Positions 54,094 to 64,000 of a stretch of 64,000 nucleotides of DNA are shown here, in pieces. Made by a program: the position numbers and the translations under genes. The notes under the pieces are model-generated. The model was not told the DNA's origin, did no database searches, and saw only the letters and a program-made list of their open reading frames with translations. Within the stretch, counting starts at the first letter, position 1. Every line of letters begins with the position of its first letter. The DNA is from Magnolia sinica (taxonomy: Eukaryota > Streptophyta > Magnoliopsida > Magnoliales > Magnoliaceae), in assembly GCF_029962835.1 (NCBI RefSeq), contig NC_080584.1:78210862-78274861 (forward strand), given 5' to 3'.

Positions 54094-56372
54094 ATCCCCT
54101 CCACTTCAAAAAAACTCATCCTTGAGTTCTCGTCCTTCTCTGGTTCATGATACTAGATCAGGTCCGCGACGTTGAAAGTCCGTGAGATCACCATGTCATC
54201 TGGAAGATCAACAACATAAGCGTTGTCATTGATCTTTCAGATGATTGATATTGGTCTAATCTTCTTATTCTTCAACTTGTTGTACGTTCTGGTCAGAAAT
54301 CTTTCTTTGCGCAGATGGACCATGACATGGTCGCCCACCTCAAACACTTTTTGACGCTGATGCTTGTCTGCTTGTTCCTTATACTTCTCGTTCGAGGCAT
54401 ATAGCTTGGTCTGCACCTCCGCATGGATGCTCATGATCCTATCTACCATATGTTCTATAGCAGTGCTCATGCTTGGGAGTTTGGGTAAAGGGACCAAGTC
54501 AAGTGTGTGGTGAGGCACTCATCCATAAATAATCTAGAACGGAAAATTACCTATCGAACAGTTCACCATGTTGTTAAATGCAAACTCCGCTTGAGGCAAG
54601 GTCAAATCTCATTGCTTTAGTTTTTCTCTTGAAATCTAGCGAATGAGGTTTCCCAATGTGCGATTCACAACCTCGTTCTACTCATCAGCTTGTGGGTGGT
54701 AGGCGTTGCTAAATTGAAATTATGTATCGAAATGAGTTCACAAAGTCCGCCAAAAGTAGCTAATGAACTTCATGTCACGATCAGAAGGAATGGTCTTGGG
54801 GACCCCGTGTAGCGTTATGACCTCCCTGAAGAATAGATTCACCACGTGTGTTGCATCAAGGGTTTTCTTGCATGAGATAAAGTGTGACATCTTGGAAAAA
54901 TAATCTACCACCATGAACACCGAATCCATGTCACGTTGTGTTCGTAGGAGACCAAGCACGAAGTCCATAGATAAATCCAGGCACAAGTAACGAGGTGTAG
55001 AGGCCCGTATTCTGAGATTGTCTATTCGAGGTCTGATAAACATAACAACATTAAATTACTTTTCCCGCATGACGTATTAATTGTGGCCAGTAATACCGTT
55101 CTTCCATAAGAGCTCGTGTCTTGTCTCGCCAAAGGTGTCACTAAGGTCACCTCCATGTAGCTCTTAGATGATCTGTTCCCTTAACGAACTCCTGATGAAA
55201 AGGAACCCATCTTGTATATGTAGGTCACCGAGGTGATCTTCTTGGCATCTAACCCACGCATTCTTGAAGTCATCATCGTCAGAATATATGTCCTTGAGGC
55301 ATTCGAACCCGATAACCTCATTGCTCATAGTGACTAACAAAGTTGCATGGCGACTCAATGCATCGCTACTTTGTTCTGTTGCTCAGACTTATATTTCAGC
55401 ACGAAGGTGAATTCCTGCAAAAATGAAACCCACCTAGCATGCACATGGTTAACGTTAGCTTGACTATTGATAAATTTTAGAGTTTGATGGTCTGTGTAAA
55501 GTATGAATTGCCTTTGAATCACATAATGTCGCAATTGCCATAGTGCTTGGACCATTGCGTACAATTTAATTTCATACGCAGACCACTTCTTGCATGCATG
55601 CTAAGTTTCTCACTGTAGAAGGCTACTGGCTAACCTTCTTGAGACAAAACTCTCCCAACTCCGACATATGAGGCATCGCATTCGACTTAAAATAGCTTGT
55701 AGAAGTTGAGAAGTACAAGAACTGGGTTTGTGGACAATCTGCGCTTAATTTCAGCAAAGCTCCTGTCAACTTCGTCAGTCCACTGAAATTGTCCCTTCTT
55801 TATGCAATCTATGATTGGTGATACAATTGTACTAAAATTCTTCACGAACCGACGATAGAATGTTGCCAGTATATGAAAGCTTCGTACTTCATGAATATTT
55901 GTGGGAACCAGCTATTCTCTGATTGCTTTCACCTTTTTCCCATCCACCAGAATGCTCATAGATATCACGATAAAGCCTAAAAATAACAGGCTATCGGTCA
56001 TAAAGCTGCACTTTTTAAAATTGAGATACAGTTTATTTTCAGCGAGCACTTGAAGGACCTTCTTGAGGTGTTCCACATGGGTGGTTTGGTCTTGACTATA
56101 TATCAAAATATCATCAAAATAAACCACAATGAATTGCCCAATAAAAGGTTTCAGTACTTGGTTCATCAACCTCATGAATGTACTGGGCACGTTTGAAGAC
56201 CGAAGGGCATGACCATCCATTTGTACAATTCTTCCTTAGTATTAAAGGCCATTTTTCCACTCATCACCCGGCCGTATGTGAATCTGATGGTAACCGCTCC
56301 TTAGATCCAATTTAGAGAATAATATCGCACATCGCGCCCTAAGCATGTCCAATATATCGTCCTGCTGTGGTA
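54094..56372 (-). pseudogene. Ty3/gypsy pol remnant: reverse transcriptase, RNase H, integrase
   Basis: On the minus strand, in order: reverse transcriptase with intact '[11 protein letters not shown]' (56220-55912, fragments extend to about 56372); RNase H with 'FILYTDHQTLKFI' (55564-55355); integrase core with 'LSMDFVLGL' and 'PSDRDMKFI' (55043-54738); and integrase C-terminus with 'VFEVGDHVMVHLRKERF' (54518-54237). RNase H to integrase order confirms Ty3/gypsy. Stops and frameshifts separate the pieces. The 5' half (LTR, gag, protease, reverse transcriptase fingers) is missing, because the remnant abuts a copia fragment at about 56373. Confidence 0.88.
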
Positions 56373-59100
56373 TAGGAGACCTAGATGAAGACATCTAAAT
56401 GGATCAACCTACTGTTCACACCCCAAGTATATGGTTATGATGTAGTAATAATCTCGGTAAGACCGAAGTCGAATCTACAAGGACTGAACCTTGTACGTAA
56501 TCTGAAAATAACTCGAACTAGAACTAGGATAAGAAGAAATCGAAATTAGCTAGGTAAAAGGAAGGGAATAATAGTGAATAGATTAATTAAAAACTAATAA
56601 AAATAAAGGTGGGAACTAGGGTGTCAAGGATCCACTTGTAGCAATTGAGAAGCTACTTTACATTGATTCACGAACACAATTAGAATCAGAGTCCTATCCT
56701 ATCCAATTTGTAGGAAGAGATTTGTCAGATATCTGAACTTCTCATGAATCTAATCATCAATAGATAAGAGTGGTGAAGATTTGGAAGTGATTCCGTCACC
56801 TAACCATGCCCAGGAGACTATGGCAAACAACAACAATTTACCAATCTCACAGCCAATCATGAGAGAATTATGAAAGTTAGGAAAGGTTCCATCACCCAAC
56901 CATGCCCATGAGACAATGGCGAACAACAGGATTCCTAAGTTCACAATCTCAATACCTGAAAAGAGAATATTTCAAGCATCCCAGATCTACTGTAATTTGA
57001 GTCACAACAAACCATTAAAACTAAAAACATTCTTTATAATCAAACTAAAATTTATGAGAGTTCAATAAACATAAATTAAAGCAAAGCTAACACCCCAATC
57101 AAGCTACAAGCTTTACCTCTTAGCCCTAGCTAAGAGGTTTAGCTGATCCTAGACATGAGTAGCTAAAATCTCTTAATAAAATAAACTAAGTAAAAGGAAG
57201 AAGAAAGACTCATTTAGCCCACCCACACTCCACACGTTGGATGATGCCTCCATGGCTACCCCCCAAGATGGGAATGCTCTCTCGTCCTTTCCCCTTTATA
57301 GAGGATAGAGGCCGGTGGGTGCTGTTGTGACAAAGTCGGAGATGGAGTTGGTGCGTAATTATCTTATCCTGTTTCTCACAGCGAGAAACGCACAACCTGC
57401 CTAAATCAACTTACGCTGATTCTTGGTAAGTCCCATTCTTGACGCCGAAGAAGTAATCCACTCCATCCATCAGTTTCTCCTCACAAAACCGGTCGGATAT
57501 GGATGGTTTTAGACTTCTTTTGATGCGGCCCACTTGGCTTATCATGTAACATAGTTTTTCCGTTCATTCATTTTTCACCTTCTATCCGCCATTTTTCAAA
57601 CCAAGATCAACTAGATCTTGGTCTAAATCCTCCTATAATTCGAATGGACGGTTCTGATTAACCATACAGACAATGAGAGGGGCCCATAGCGATCACCCGC
57701 AGCCTCTGTTGCGAAACAGAGCCGATGCACGTCAACTCTGAATATACAGTGGCCTACTGATTGATGTCAGGTGGAAAATCCACACCGTCCATTGGCTTCA
57801 GGACAAAAAACTGTCTGGGAATGGCAAGACCGGTTTGATTTCTCTGTGGTACACAATACTTTGCGTTACACCGTTCATCTTTCTTTGGGACTTGAATTTC
57901 ATGTGTACACATGCATAGGACCAAAATTTCACCTTGATAAGGGTCGTGTCTAGCTCCTGGAATGAGTGGACGGTTCAGATAATCCGATTGGATGATGGGT
58001 GGGGTCCACTATCAAAACCCAATCGGAAGACATCCGTTGCCGGTGTTTTCCGTTTTTTTAAGTAGTCAGTCAAACCGACTTTGACCAAGGCTTCTGGTCC
58101 GGTGCACCGCGTGTGGACGTGCACTGTATGCAACCCAATCAAATAAGGTGGGTCATACCTTGTTTTTTTAGAAATCTACTCCGTTCATCCTTCCTACATA
58201 TATTTTAAGGTGTTGATACCAAAATTGAAGTATATCCAGACATCAGGTGGGCCCTAAATCAGGATTTAAGGGGCTTATCTGTCCGTTGGGCCACTTCCAC
58301 AGGGATTCAAAAGATCAAATTTGATGTGTACAGTTAATTTATGTCCCTCAGACTATGTATGAATTTTTGAGCTGAACGGACGGTGGAAACCCTGTGATCT
58401 TGCATTCTGGCTGACTTTCAGGCCACTTGAGTTTCAGTTTCTCGATTTTCTTGGATCTCTGGTATGTAAATCCATCGATCTTGGTCCCCTGGGGTCCGTC
58501 CCTTGCCGTAGTGAATTTTGAACATCAAATCCATGCTTTTAGCACCATATTTCAGTTCAAGATCCTTAATACACCCTGCCTCACAAACACGATTAAAATA
58601 GGTCGTTAAATGGTAACATGTTCGTAAAATCAGGTAATAACTAGGTTCTGATATGCAATATTTGACCCTCAACACATACAGGCTTCAAGGTTAAAAGATG
58701 AGAGCCCAAAGTTTGCCGCCTTAAAAAGTCTATCCATGGCCTGATGCAATCATTTAGGAAATGGTATCTAATTTTGTCTTTATATGTTGATAACATTTTA
58801 TTAGTCAGTAATGACGAGGAGATGATAGTTTCCACTAAGAAGTAGTAGTCCTTCAACTTTGAAATGAAGGACATGGGTGAAGCATCTTTTATGCTTGGTA
58901 TCAAGATTCATAGGATCCGTTCTAGAAGACTTATCGGTCTATCTCAAAAGACTTATATCAAGAAAGTGTTAGAGCACTTTCGAATGCACGATTGTAAACC
59001 CATTGACATGCCTGTTGAGAAGATAGATGGACTTAGTCTCAATCTCCACCCTAAGATGGATGCAAAAGGAGATGATATTGCATTCCATAAGCAAGTGTAG
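56373..59100 (+). pseudogene. Ty1/copia reverse transcriptase fragment split by a solo LTR
   Basis: A short piece (56373-56412, 'GDLDED' reading then a stop) continues at 58680-59100 with 'GFKVK', 'KKSIHGLMQSFRKWY', 'LYVDNILLVSNDEE' and 'MKDMGEASFMLGIKI', ending near 'CKPIDMPVEK'. This is the reverse transcriptase of a Ty1/copia element. The catalytic Y-V-D-D box reads Y-V-D-N, so it is inactive, and there are internal stops. The reading is in register across the LTR once one copy of the 5-bp target duplication is discounted. Confidence 0.8.
56413..58674 (-). mobile_element. Solo LTR, Athila-like family (copy 3)
   Basis: It starts tgttcacacccc and ends ccctcaaca. Length is 2,262 bp. Flanks are cctac (56408-56412) and catac (58675-58679), a 5-bp duplication with one change. 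It retains the shared 'cttagccctagctaagagg' and 'taataatctcggtaagaccg' blocks. The single mismatch and its greater divergence suggest it is older than copies 1 and 2. Confidence 0.92.
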
Positions 59101-60500
59101 TTGGTAGTTTAATGTAAGTTATGATGTATACTTGACCTGACATTTGTTTTGTAGTAGGGCTCCTTAGATAAAGAAGGTTGAGAGAGTTTGGACGTAGAGG
59201 GATTTCGTAATCCACATGATTTGTCATGTGAAATTACAGTCAGAGAAAAGAGTTTTTAGTAAACTCATCGTTCACCGATGAAGCAAGCAAACTTATTTCC
59301 GTAGATGTGAAATACATTAGATAAGATTTGATAGATTCTCCACCACCTTTAACTACATGTGATCAATGATTTGCCAACAAATGGATTCAACCGTTCAAGA
59401 ACTCGGTTGGAGCATTGCATTTGAAATTGTTGGAAATATATATATATATATATATTAAAATTAAATACTTTTCAATTTCCCAGGAAAATTTCCAACCGTG
59501 AGCAGATACTACACTTTTAACCTAAAGGCCAGTAAAACCATAGCTGATCGGGGAGTGACTGGGTCAAATCATGCCAAGTTGTATCGACTAGGCTGACTTT
59601 TTGAGCTGACTTAACAAGCCCTATCAATACCTGGCTGAGACACTAGTCACCCAGTTTTCATGATATTGGGCTCGAAATCTCATGAAGTTGGCTTAGCCAA
59701 CTATCTAGTCAACCCACTGAGTTTTAGAACTATGCCCTGATTCACCTCCAACTCACTAGACTCTACTGATTCAGCTCTGACTCGGCAAGTCACGACTCTA
59801 TTCCAGCCTGTACGAGTCAATTTGAGTTTCTGAGTCTTTAAAGACATAGGATCCTCGAGTGTATACACTGTAAAAATATGACCACACGTGGGAAAGTTTA
59901 TAGTTTGCCTATGTGTACCATTGCTAACATGTGTAGCCTATCGTTGGGTGATACAAACCATTGATCCAATAGGCCTCATTTTGGATAGGGGATGCTTCCG
60001 TGTCTCCCAGATCAGAAGATGATCTGGCCCTTCAATGTTTGGCCCTTTTCCCTGTTAAGTAGGTGCATTTGATGAATTTTTCACCATATTGAATGGTTGG
60101 GATCTTGCAATATGGAAGATTGTTGAACCATAGCACATCCTCTGTGGGACCTAGAAGATGATTGTTTGGACAACTGAGCGATAGACCCATGTATGCAATC
60201 CCATGTGTCAGCTAGTTGTACACTCATCATGAATGGGATCCTCTAAATTTTCATGCTGCAAGCATGACCACCTACGGTACCTTTACGTACAAAGCTTTTA
60301 CTAATTTTTAACTTCTCTTCAATGAAAGATTAGACTCTCAAATGTGGAAAAAGAATATTTCATTTGTCTGAAATTAGATTTATAAAATGAGTGGTCAGTC
60401 TAAACTACCCAATTAGTTCTCTAATAATCATAATTTATACCCCCATACCTTAAAGTCTTAAAAGTCTCTAATAATTTATGAAACTTTGCTCCATAGAAGT
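59101..60500. other. Non-coding stretch
   Basis: No gene is supported. There is a short TA run at about 59437-59455. 59500-59850 is rich in 'actcgactcag'-like words and resembles 63750-63890 near 'gagtttctgagtcttta / gtctctgagtcttaaa', suggesting another short repeat family. Confidence 0.45.
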
Positions 60501-60505
60501 AAGAG

Positions 60506-60623
60506 ATAGGGCTGTCAACAGGCTAGGCCTAGGGTTAGGCTCGTCCCAGATTTGAGTTGTTTCATGCCGGCCTATTCAAATTTTTGATTTTAGCAGCCCT
60601 AGCATGGCCCATTGAGAGCCCTA
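60506..60623. mobile_element. Very short MITE
   Basis: The ends tagggctgtcaac and inverted tagggctctcaat flank 118 bp. Imperfect 8-bp flanks gtaagaga and gtgagagt would suit a hAT-type element. Similar 'agggctgtcaac' ends are common in plant genomes. Confidence 0.45.
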
Positions 60624-61208
60624 GTGAGAGTAGAAATTTTTGCAACATGAAACTTGGGTTCGAATTTCTTCAATGGCAGTTTATTAAGTACACTTTATAC
60701 TTCATACATATGAATCCTCACAATGAGCTAGGCAATTGATTCAAATCCATCTAAATCATAATACAATCAAGTAGTGAACTGGAGTCTAGCAAGAAGCTTA
60801 ATCCACTAATGTCTAAGGTTCTAACTATAGTATTGGTTGAGTATATCTAACACATGGTTATACCTGTGATGACAATTAATTAGCTAATTACAATTTAGGT
60901 TGTACTTGCATGTGTTGTTATAAGGTAACAGTGTTTTACTGTTAAGCAATTTTCTATCCAAAAGAGTATATATAGATGTCTGGGAGAGGCATGAAAATGT
61001 CTCTCTAGGAAAGACATGATGTCATTGTATTCACATCCTTGCCCTTGCACTTGTTCTTTTGAAATTGTTTTTGTGGGACATGTCATTATTAACACTAAGA
61101 AATTTGTTGAATACTACTTGTCTAATTAAATCTTTCTATTAATGAATAGAATATCCTAAAGATATTTTGTCATCTCTTTTCTTTTACACTTTTTGGAATT
61201 AATCCAAA

Positions 61209-61234
61209 CCCCCCCCCCCCCCCCCCACCCCCCC
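61209..61234. repeat. Poly-C tract
   Basis: Eighteen C, one A, then seven C, followed by an A run. A tract of this kind is prone to sequencing or assembly length error. Confidence 0.9.
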
Positions 61235-61369
61235 AAAAAAAAACAATAAATTTATCTTGAGAATTGACTATATATTTAAGTTCAAACTTGAACTCAAAAA
61301 TATGATTTTTTCCATCTCAAATTTCTTCTTTTCCTCATTATGTATTTCTTCCTAATTCTTATATCATGA

Positions 61370-61525
61370 CTAAAGATTACGGTTATTCGATTATCTAACT
61401 ATTGGATTAGTGGAAATTTATTGGATGATTGAAAATGAAAAGCATCTCATAGTAATATCTCAACAAATGCATGCCAATGAAACAAAGGCTAGGATTATTC
61501 AACCACTCTTATTTTGAGACTGACT
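61370..61525. repeat. Dispersed repeat E, copy 2 (inverted)
   Basis: Its reverse complement matches 63015-63170 through 'gattggttgaa..atcctaacctttg', 'ttcaatcatccaataaat' and 'ccaatagt.agat.atc'. Together the two copies enclose about 1.5 kb that includes the MITE at 62246. Confidence 0.6.
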
Positions 61526-61808
61526 AACCAGCAGTGAATCTCACATTGTAGCCAGTTGATTTCAGTCGAAAATCCACTGTTCATCAAATTCGTTATCATG
61601 GAAACCCATTCGGCTGAAATTTGAAGAACCTTGTGCAAACGAGAAAGCCGCAACCTTAACCTCAATCAAACCATTGGTATGCTTCCAACAAGCACTAACA
61701 AGATTGTCAGGAGAGAAAAATGCATTAAAAACTCATTCTCACTAGCAGCCAAACACTCCCTTATACTTTTTCCGGGCACAACTTAAAATATAAAATAAAT
61801 AAATAAAA

Positions 61809-61811
<3 letters not shown>

Positions 61812-61876
<65 letters not shown>
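61812..61876. repeat. TA microsatellite
   Basis: A TA dinucleotide run of about 65 bp. Confidence 0.95.
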
Positions 61877-61878
<2 letters not shown>

Positions 61879-62245
61879 CTATTTGATTCACAAAAAAGCA
61901 AGCTTTCAGTGGTCTAGATCCATCGCGAATGAATCATGGCCGTCGGAAAAGTTTTCCAAGTTGTTTGGTTCCTTATGTCTGGGAGGTATCTAATGTATTT
62001 TGGGGGAAAATTGCTCACGATCATTGCACATATATATTACATGTTGAACTGGGATCATTAGTTAAACTGTCCATTTGTAACACAATCCAGCCGGAATAAT
62101 GTGCCCCACCAGATGGACCATCAGGATATTGAGGGAAGATATTGAGTTGCTGGGCCAAACAAAGAAAGCAGGTTCTTTCAATGAAGTATCATGTAATACC
62201 TCTCCATCCACCGGCACGGTTGCACCACATCATCCTCATTTCCAT

Positions 62246-62772
62246 GTACGCGGATTTCCTGGGAAAGCCATGAGCGGGAAGTTCCTGCGCTGGGAACCCA
62301 GGTGGGGCCCACTGTGATGTTTGTGAAAAATCCTTCCCGTCCATCCACTTTGTGAGTTCATTTTAGGACATGCTGCCAAAAATGAACCATATACAAAGCT
62401 CAAGTGAGCCGAAAACGTGATAATTAAACGTCCATAGTTGAAATATTCATGAGGCCATAGAAGTTTTGATTCATTCTAATAATTTTGTTTTCAGTTCATC
62501 CCAATAGGAATGACGTTATTAACGGTATAGATGTCATCTAAACATCACTATTCAACCTAGGAAGGTTTCAACCGTTGGAATTTCTCTAACCACATTTTCT
62601 TTTAGTACGGCTCACTTGAACTTTGGATACGGTTCATTTTTGGCAACATGCCCTAAAATGAATTCACAGAACGGATGGACGGGGAGGATTTCTCACAAAC
62701 ATCACAATGGCCCCACCTAAGTTCCCAGCGCAGGAACTTCCTACGGAAGGCTTTAGCAGGAAATCCGCGTCC
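62246..62772. mobile_element. Complete MITE, family F
   Basis: The 9-bp duplication catttccat is exact at 62237-62245 and 62773-62781. The ends gtacgcggatttcctg and inverted gggacgcggatttcctg match, followed by inverted 'gaagttcctgcgctgggaac' blocks. Length is 527 bp. Confidence 0.88.
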
Positions 62773-63014
62773 CATTTCCATACAACGACAAACGTATCCG
62801 CATGTTATCATGCATATCATGTTTTTCTACAAATAGATATGGTACATTTATTTTGTCTAAGCTTCCCCATTTCACGATGAAGATTTATATGATACTCAGG
62901 CCGCATAGAGTTATATGATACGCAGGCACTTCACATTGTACAAATGGCATATATTAACTCAAACAGAACTTCGTAGATTGGTAGAGCCCACTGTCAGCCA
63001 GCCATATTCCTAAG

Positions 63015-63290
63015 ATGAGATTGGTTGAACTATCCTAACCTTTGATTCATGGACACTTTTTCAAGGAAATACAACCACTAAATATTTTTACTTTTAACCA
63101 TCCAATAAATGTCCAATAATTAATCCAATAGTCAGATGATCTAATAAGCTTAAGTTTTGGTTCATGACACGTACAACTGGTAACATAAATTTAGGCATTT
63201 TAATTTGACTACTGGTATGCCACGTGGGCAATTAATTTCCAAGTGCTTGTGTATCATCCATCACACTCTGCTAGAGTATCAAAGTTTTTT
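63015..63290. repeat. Dispersed repeat E, copy 3
   Basis: Direct counterpart of 37990-38303. The site where family D MITE follows copy 1 (after 'aaagtttttca') is here occupied by 'aaagttttttgctctcata', so this copy gives an unoccupied comparison for that insertion. From 63291 to the window end no gene is supported; an ATTT run is at 63498-63525. Confidence 0.55.
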
Positions 63291-64000
63291 GCTCTCATAA
63301 TTTTATGTACAACAGATTCACCTAAGTGCATATACAGTCACTACCTTGCCTTCCCTTGGCTTTCTTTCTCTCTGTTTTCTGTTTAGCCTTGTGCAGATCT
63401 CATATGATAGGCTGGTCCAAATCCTTTTTGTTAGGCTCAGCTGGAAAGGCTGTATATCCATGTTCATTTATATAGTGGTGGTGACATCGTCCCACCTTAA
63501 ATTTATTTATTTATTTATTTATTTTTTTTAAAGTGCATATACAGGCACGCTCAAATATTGTAGAATTTAGCCCACGTTAGCATCCCAAGTTGCAACATGC
63601 ACCATCAAATATCCTAACGCACAGAACATTCCATGTGCATCCTCCTCCACACATTCCATCCCCTCCCTTTCCTATTCCAATGTCCTCCACACATCTTTCC
63701 TACCAATTACTTTCCACACATGAGCTTCCAAACATACACATGGATGTCAAGGTTTCAAGACTCATCCCAGCCCTGTGAGACTCACCCGGGTCAACTTGAA
63801 TTCAATTGGATCTAATCTAACTCAAGGGATTGACTCAGCCTATTCAGGACTTGATGCAGGATTAAATGAGTCCATACCAGTCTCTGAGTCTTAAAACCTT
63901 ATAAATACGTATCTGTATATCATGATATTAAAACACGGTTATGTGATGTAAATAACAATAAATACATAATGGCAATGCCTGTTACGCAACACAGGGCTGT

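Noticed and set aside
56408..58679. Solo LTR formed by ectopic recombination between two different insertion sites, because the flanks first looked unrelated (gypsy left, copia right)
   Set aside because: The left 40 bp are also copia and the reading resumes in register on the right. The flanking 5-mers differ at only one base, so a single insertion site is sufficient.

Overview
This is nuclear DNA of a flowering plant and nearly all of it is transposable-element sequence. The evidence is plant Ty3/gypsy and Ty1/copia retrotransposons, L1-type LINEs, a tRNA-derived SINE, many short inverted-repeat transposons (MITEs), long AT-rich tracts, CT and TA microsatellites, and one disease-resistance-like (NLR) gene. 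The MITEs share a core resembling 'gtggggcccaccatgatgtatgtg...catccatccgtccat', a type I associate with magnoliids such as the laurel and magnolia relatives. That placement is an inference from memory and not shown by the sequence. I see no bacterial-style operon, CRISPR array, rRNA or functional tRNA gene.

Layout. 1-6,800: nested and fragmentary MITEs, a minisatellite, a 221-bp tandem duplication, and two related segments about 2.3 kb apart. 6,800-10,630: non-coding, with a diverged direct repeat that ends in A-rich tails and a 5'-truncated LINE. 10,635-12,712: a solo LTR. 13,600-15,330: a LINE remnant and CT arrays. 15,331-27,494: a complete 12.2-kb Athila-like Ty3/gypsy element with 2.4-kb LTRs, a tRNA-Asp primer site, gag, protease, a frame-broken reverse transcriptase, RNase H and an open integrase. 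It sits inside one arm of a diverged long inverted repeat (about 14.45-15.33 kb plus 27.5-28.5 kb, against 31.67-33.0 kb). Two LINE insertions also lie in that structure. 33-38.3 kb: degenerate LTR-retrotransposon remnants. 38.3-46.2 kb: a chain of abutting and nested MITEs with 9-bp target duplications, interrupted by a second solo LTR.

46.4-51.1 kb holds the only convincing host gene. It is a single-exon NLR-like gene of 1,004 codons whose nucleotide-binding motifs are all degenerate. A small MITE that duplicated a G-box lies upstream. Its 3' flank is duplicated and interrupted by an LTR-like sequence. 51.3-53.1 kb: a MITE and two SINEs. 53.4-56.4 kb: a minus-strand Ty3/gypsy remnant. 56.4-59.1 kb: a copia reverse-transcriptase fragment split by a third solo LTR. 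59-64 kb: mostly non-coding, with MITEs and simple repeats.

One LTR family (one full-length copy and three solo LTRs) can be followed through the window with exact or near-exact 5-bp target duplications. Those insertions, together with the MITE target duplications, give a readable order of events. All coordinates of diverged remnants are approximate, since no alignment could be run.
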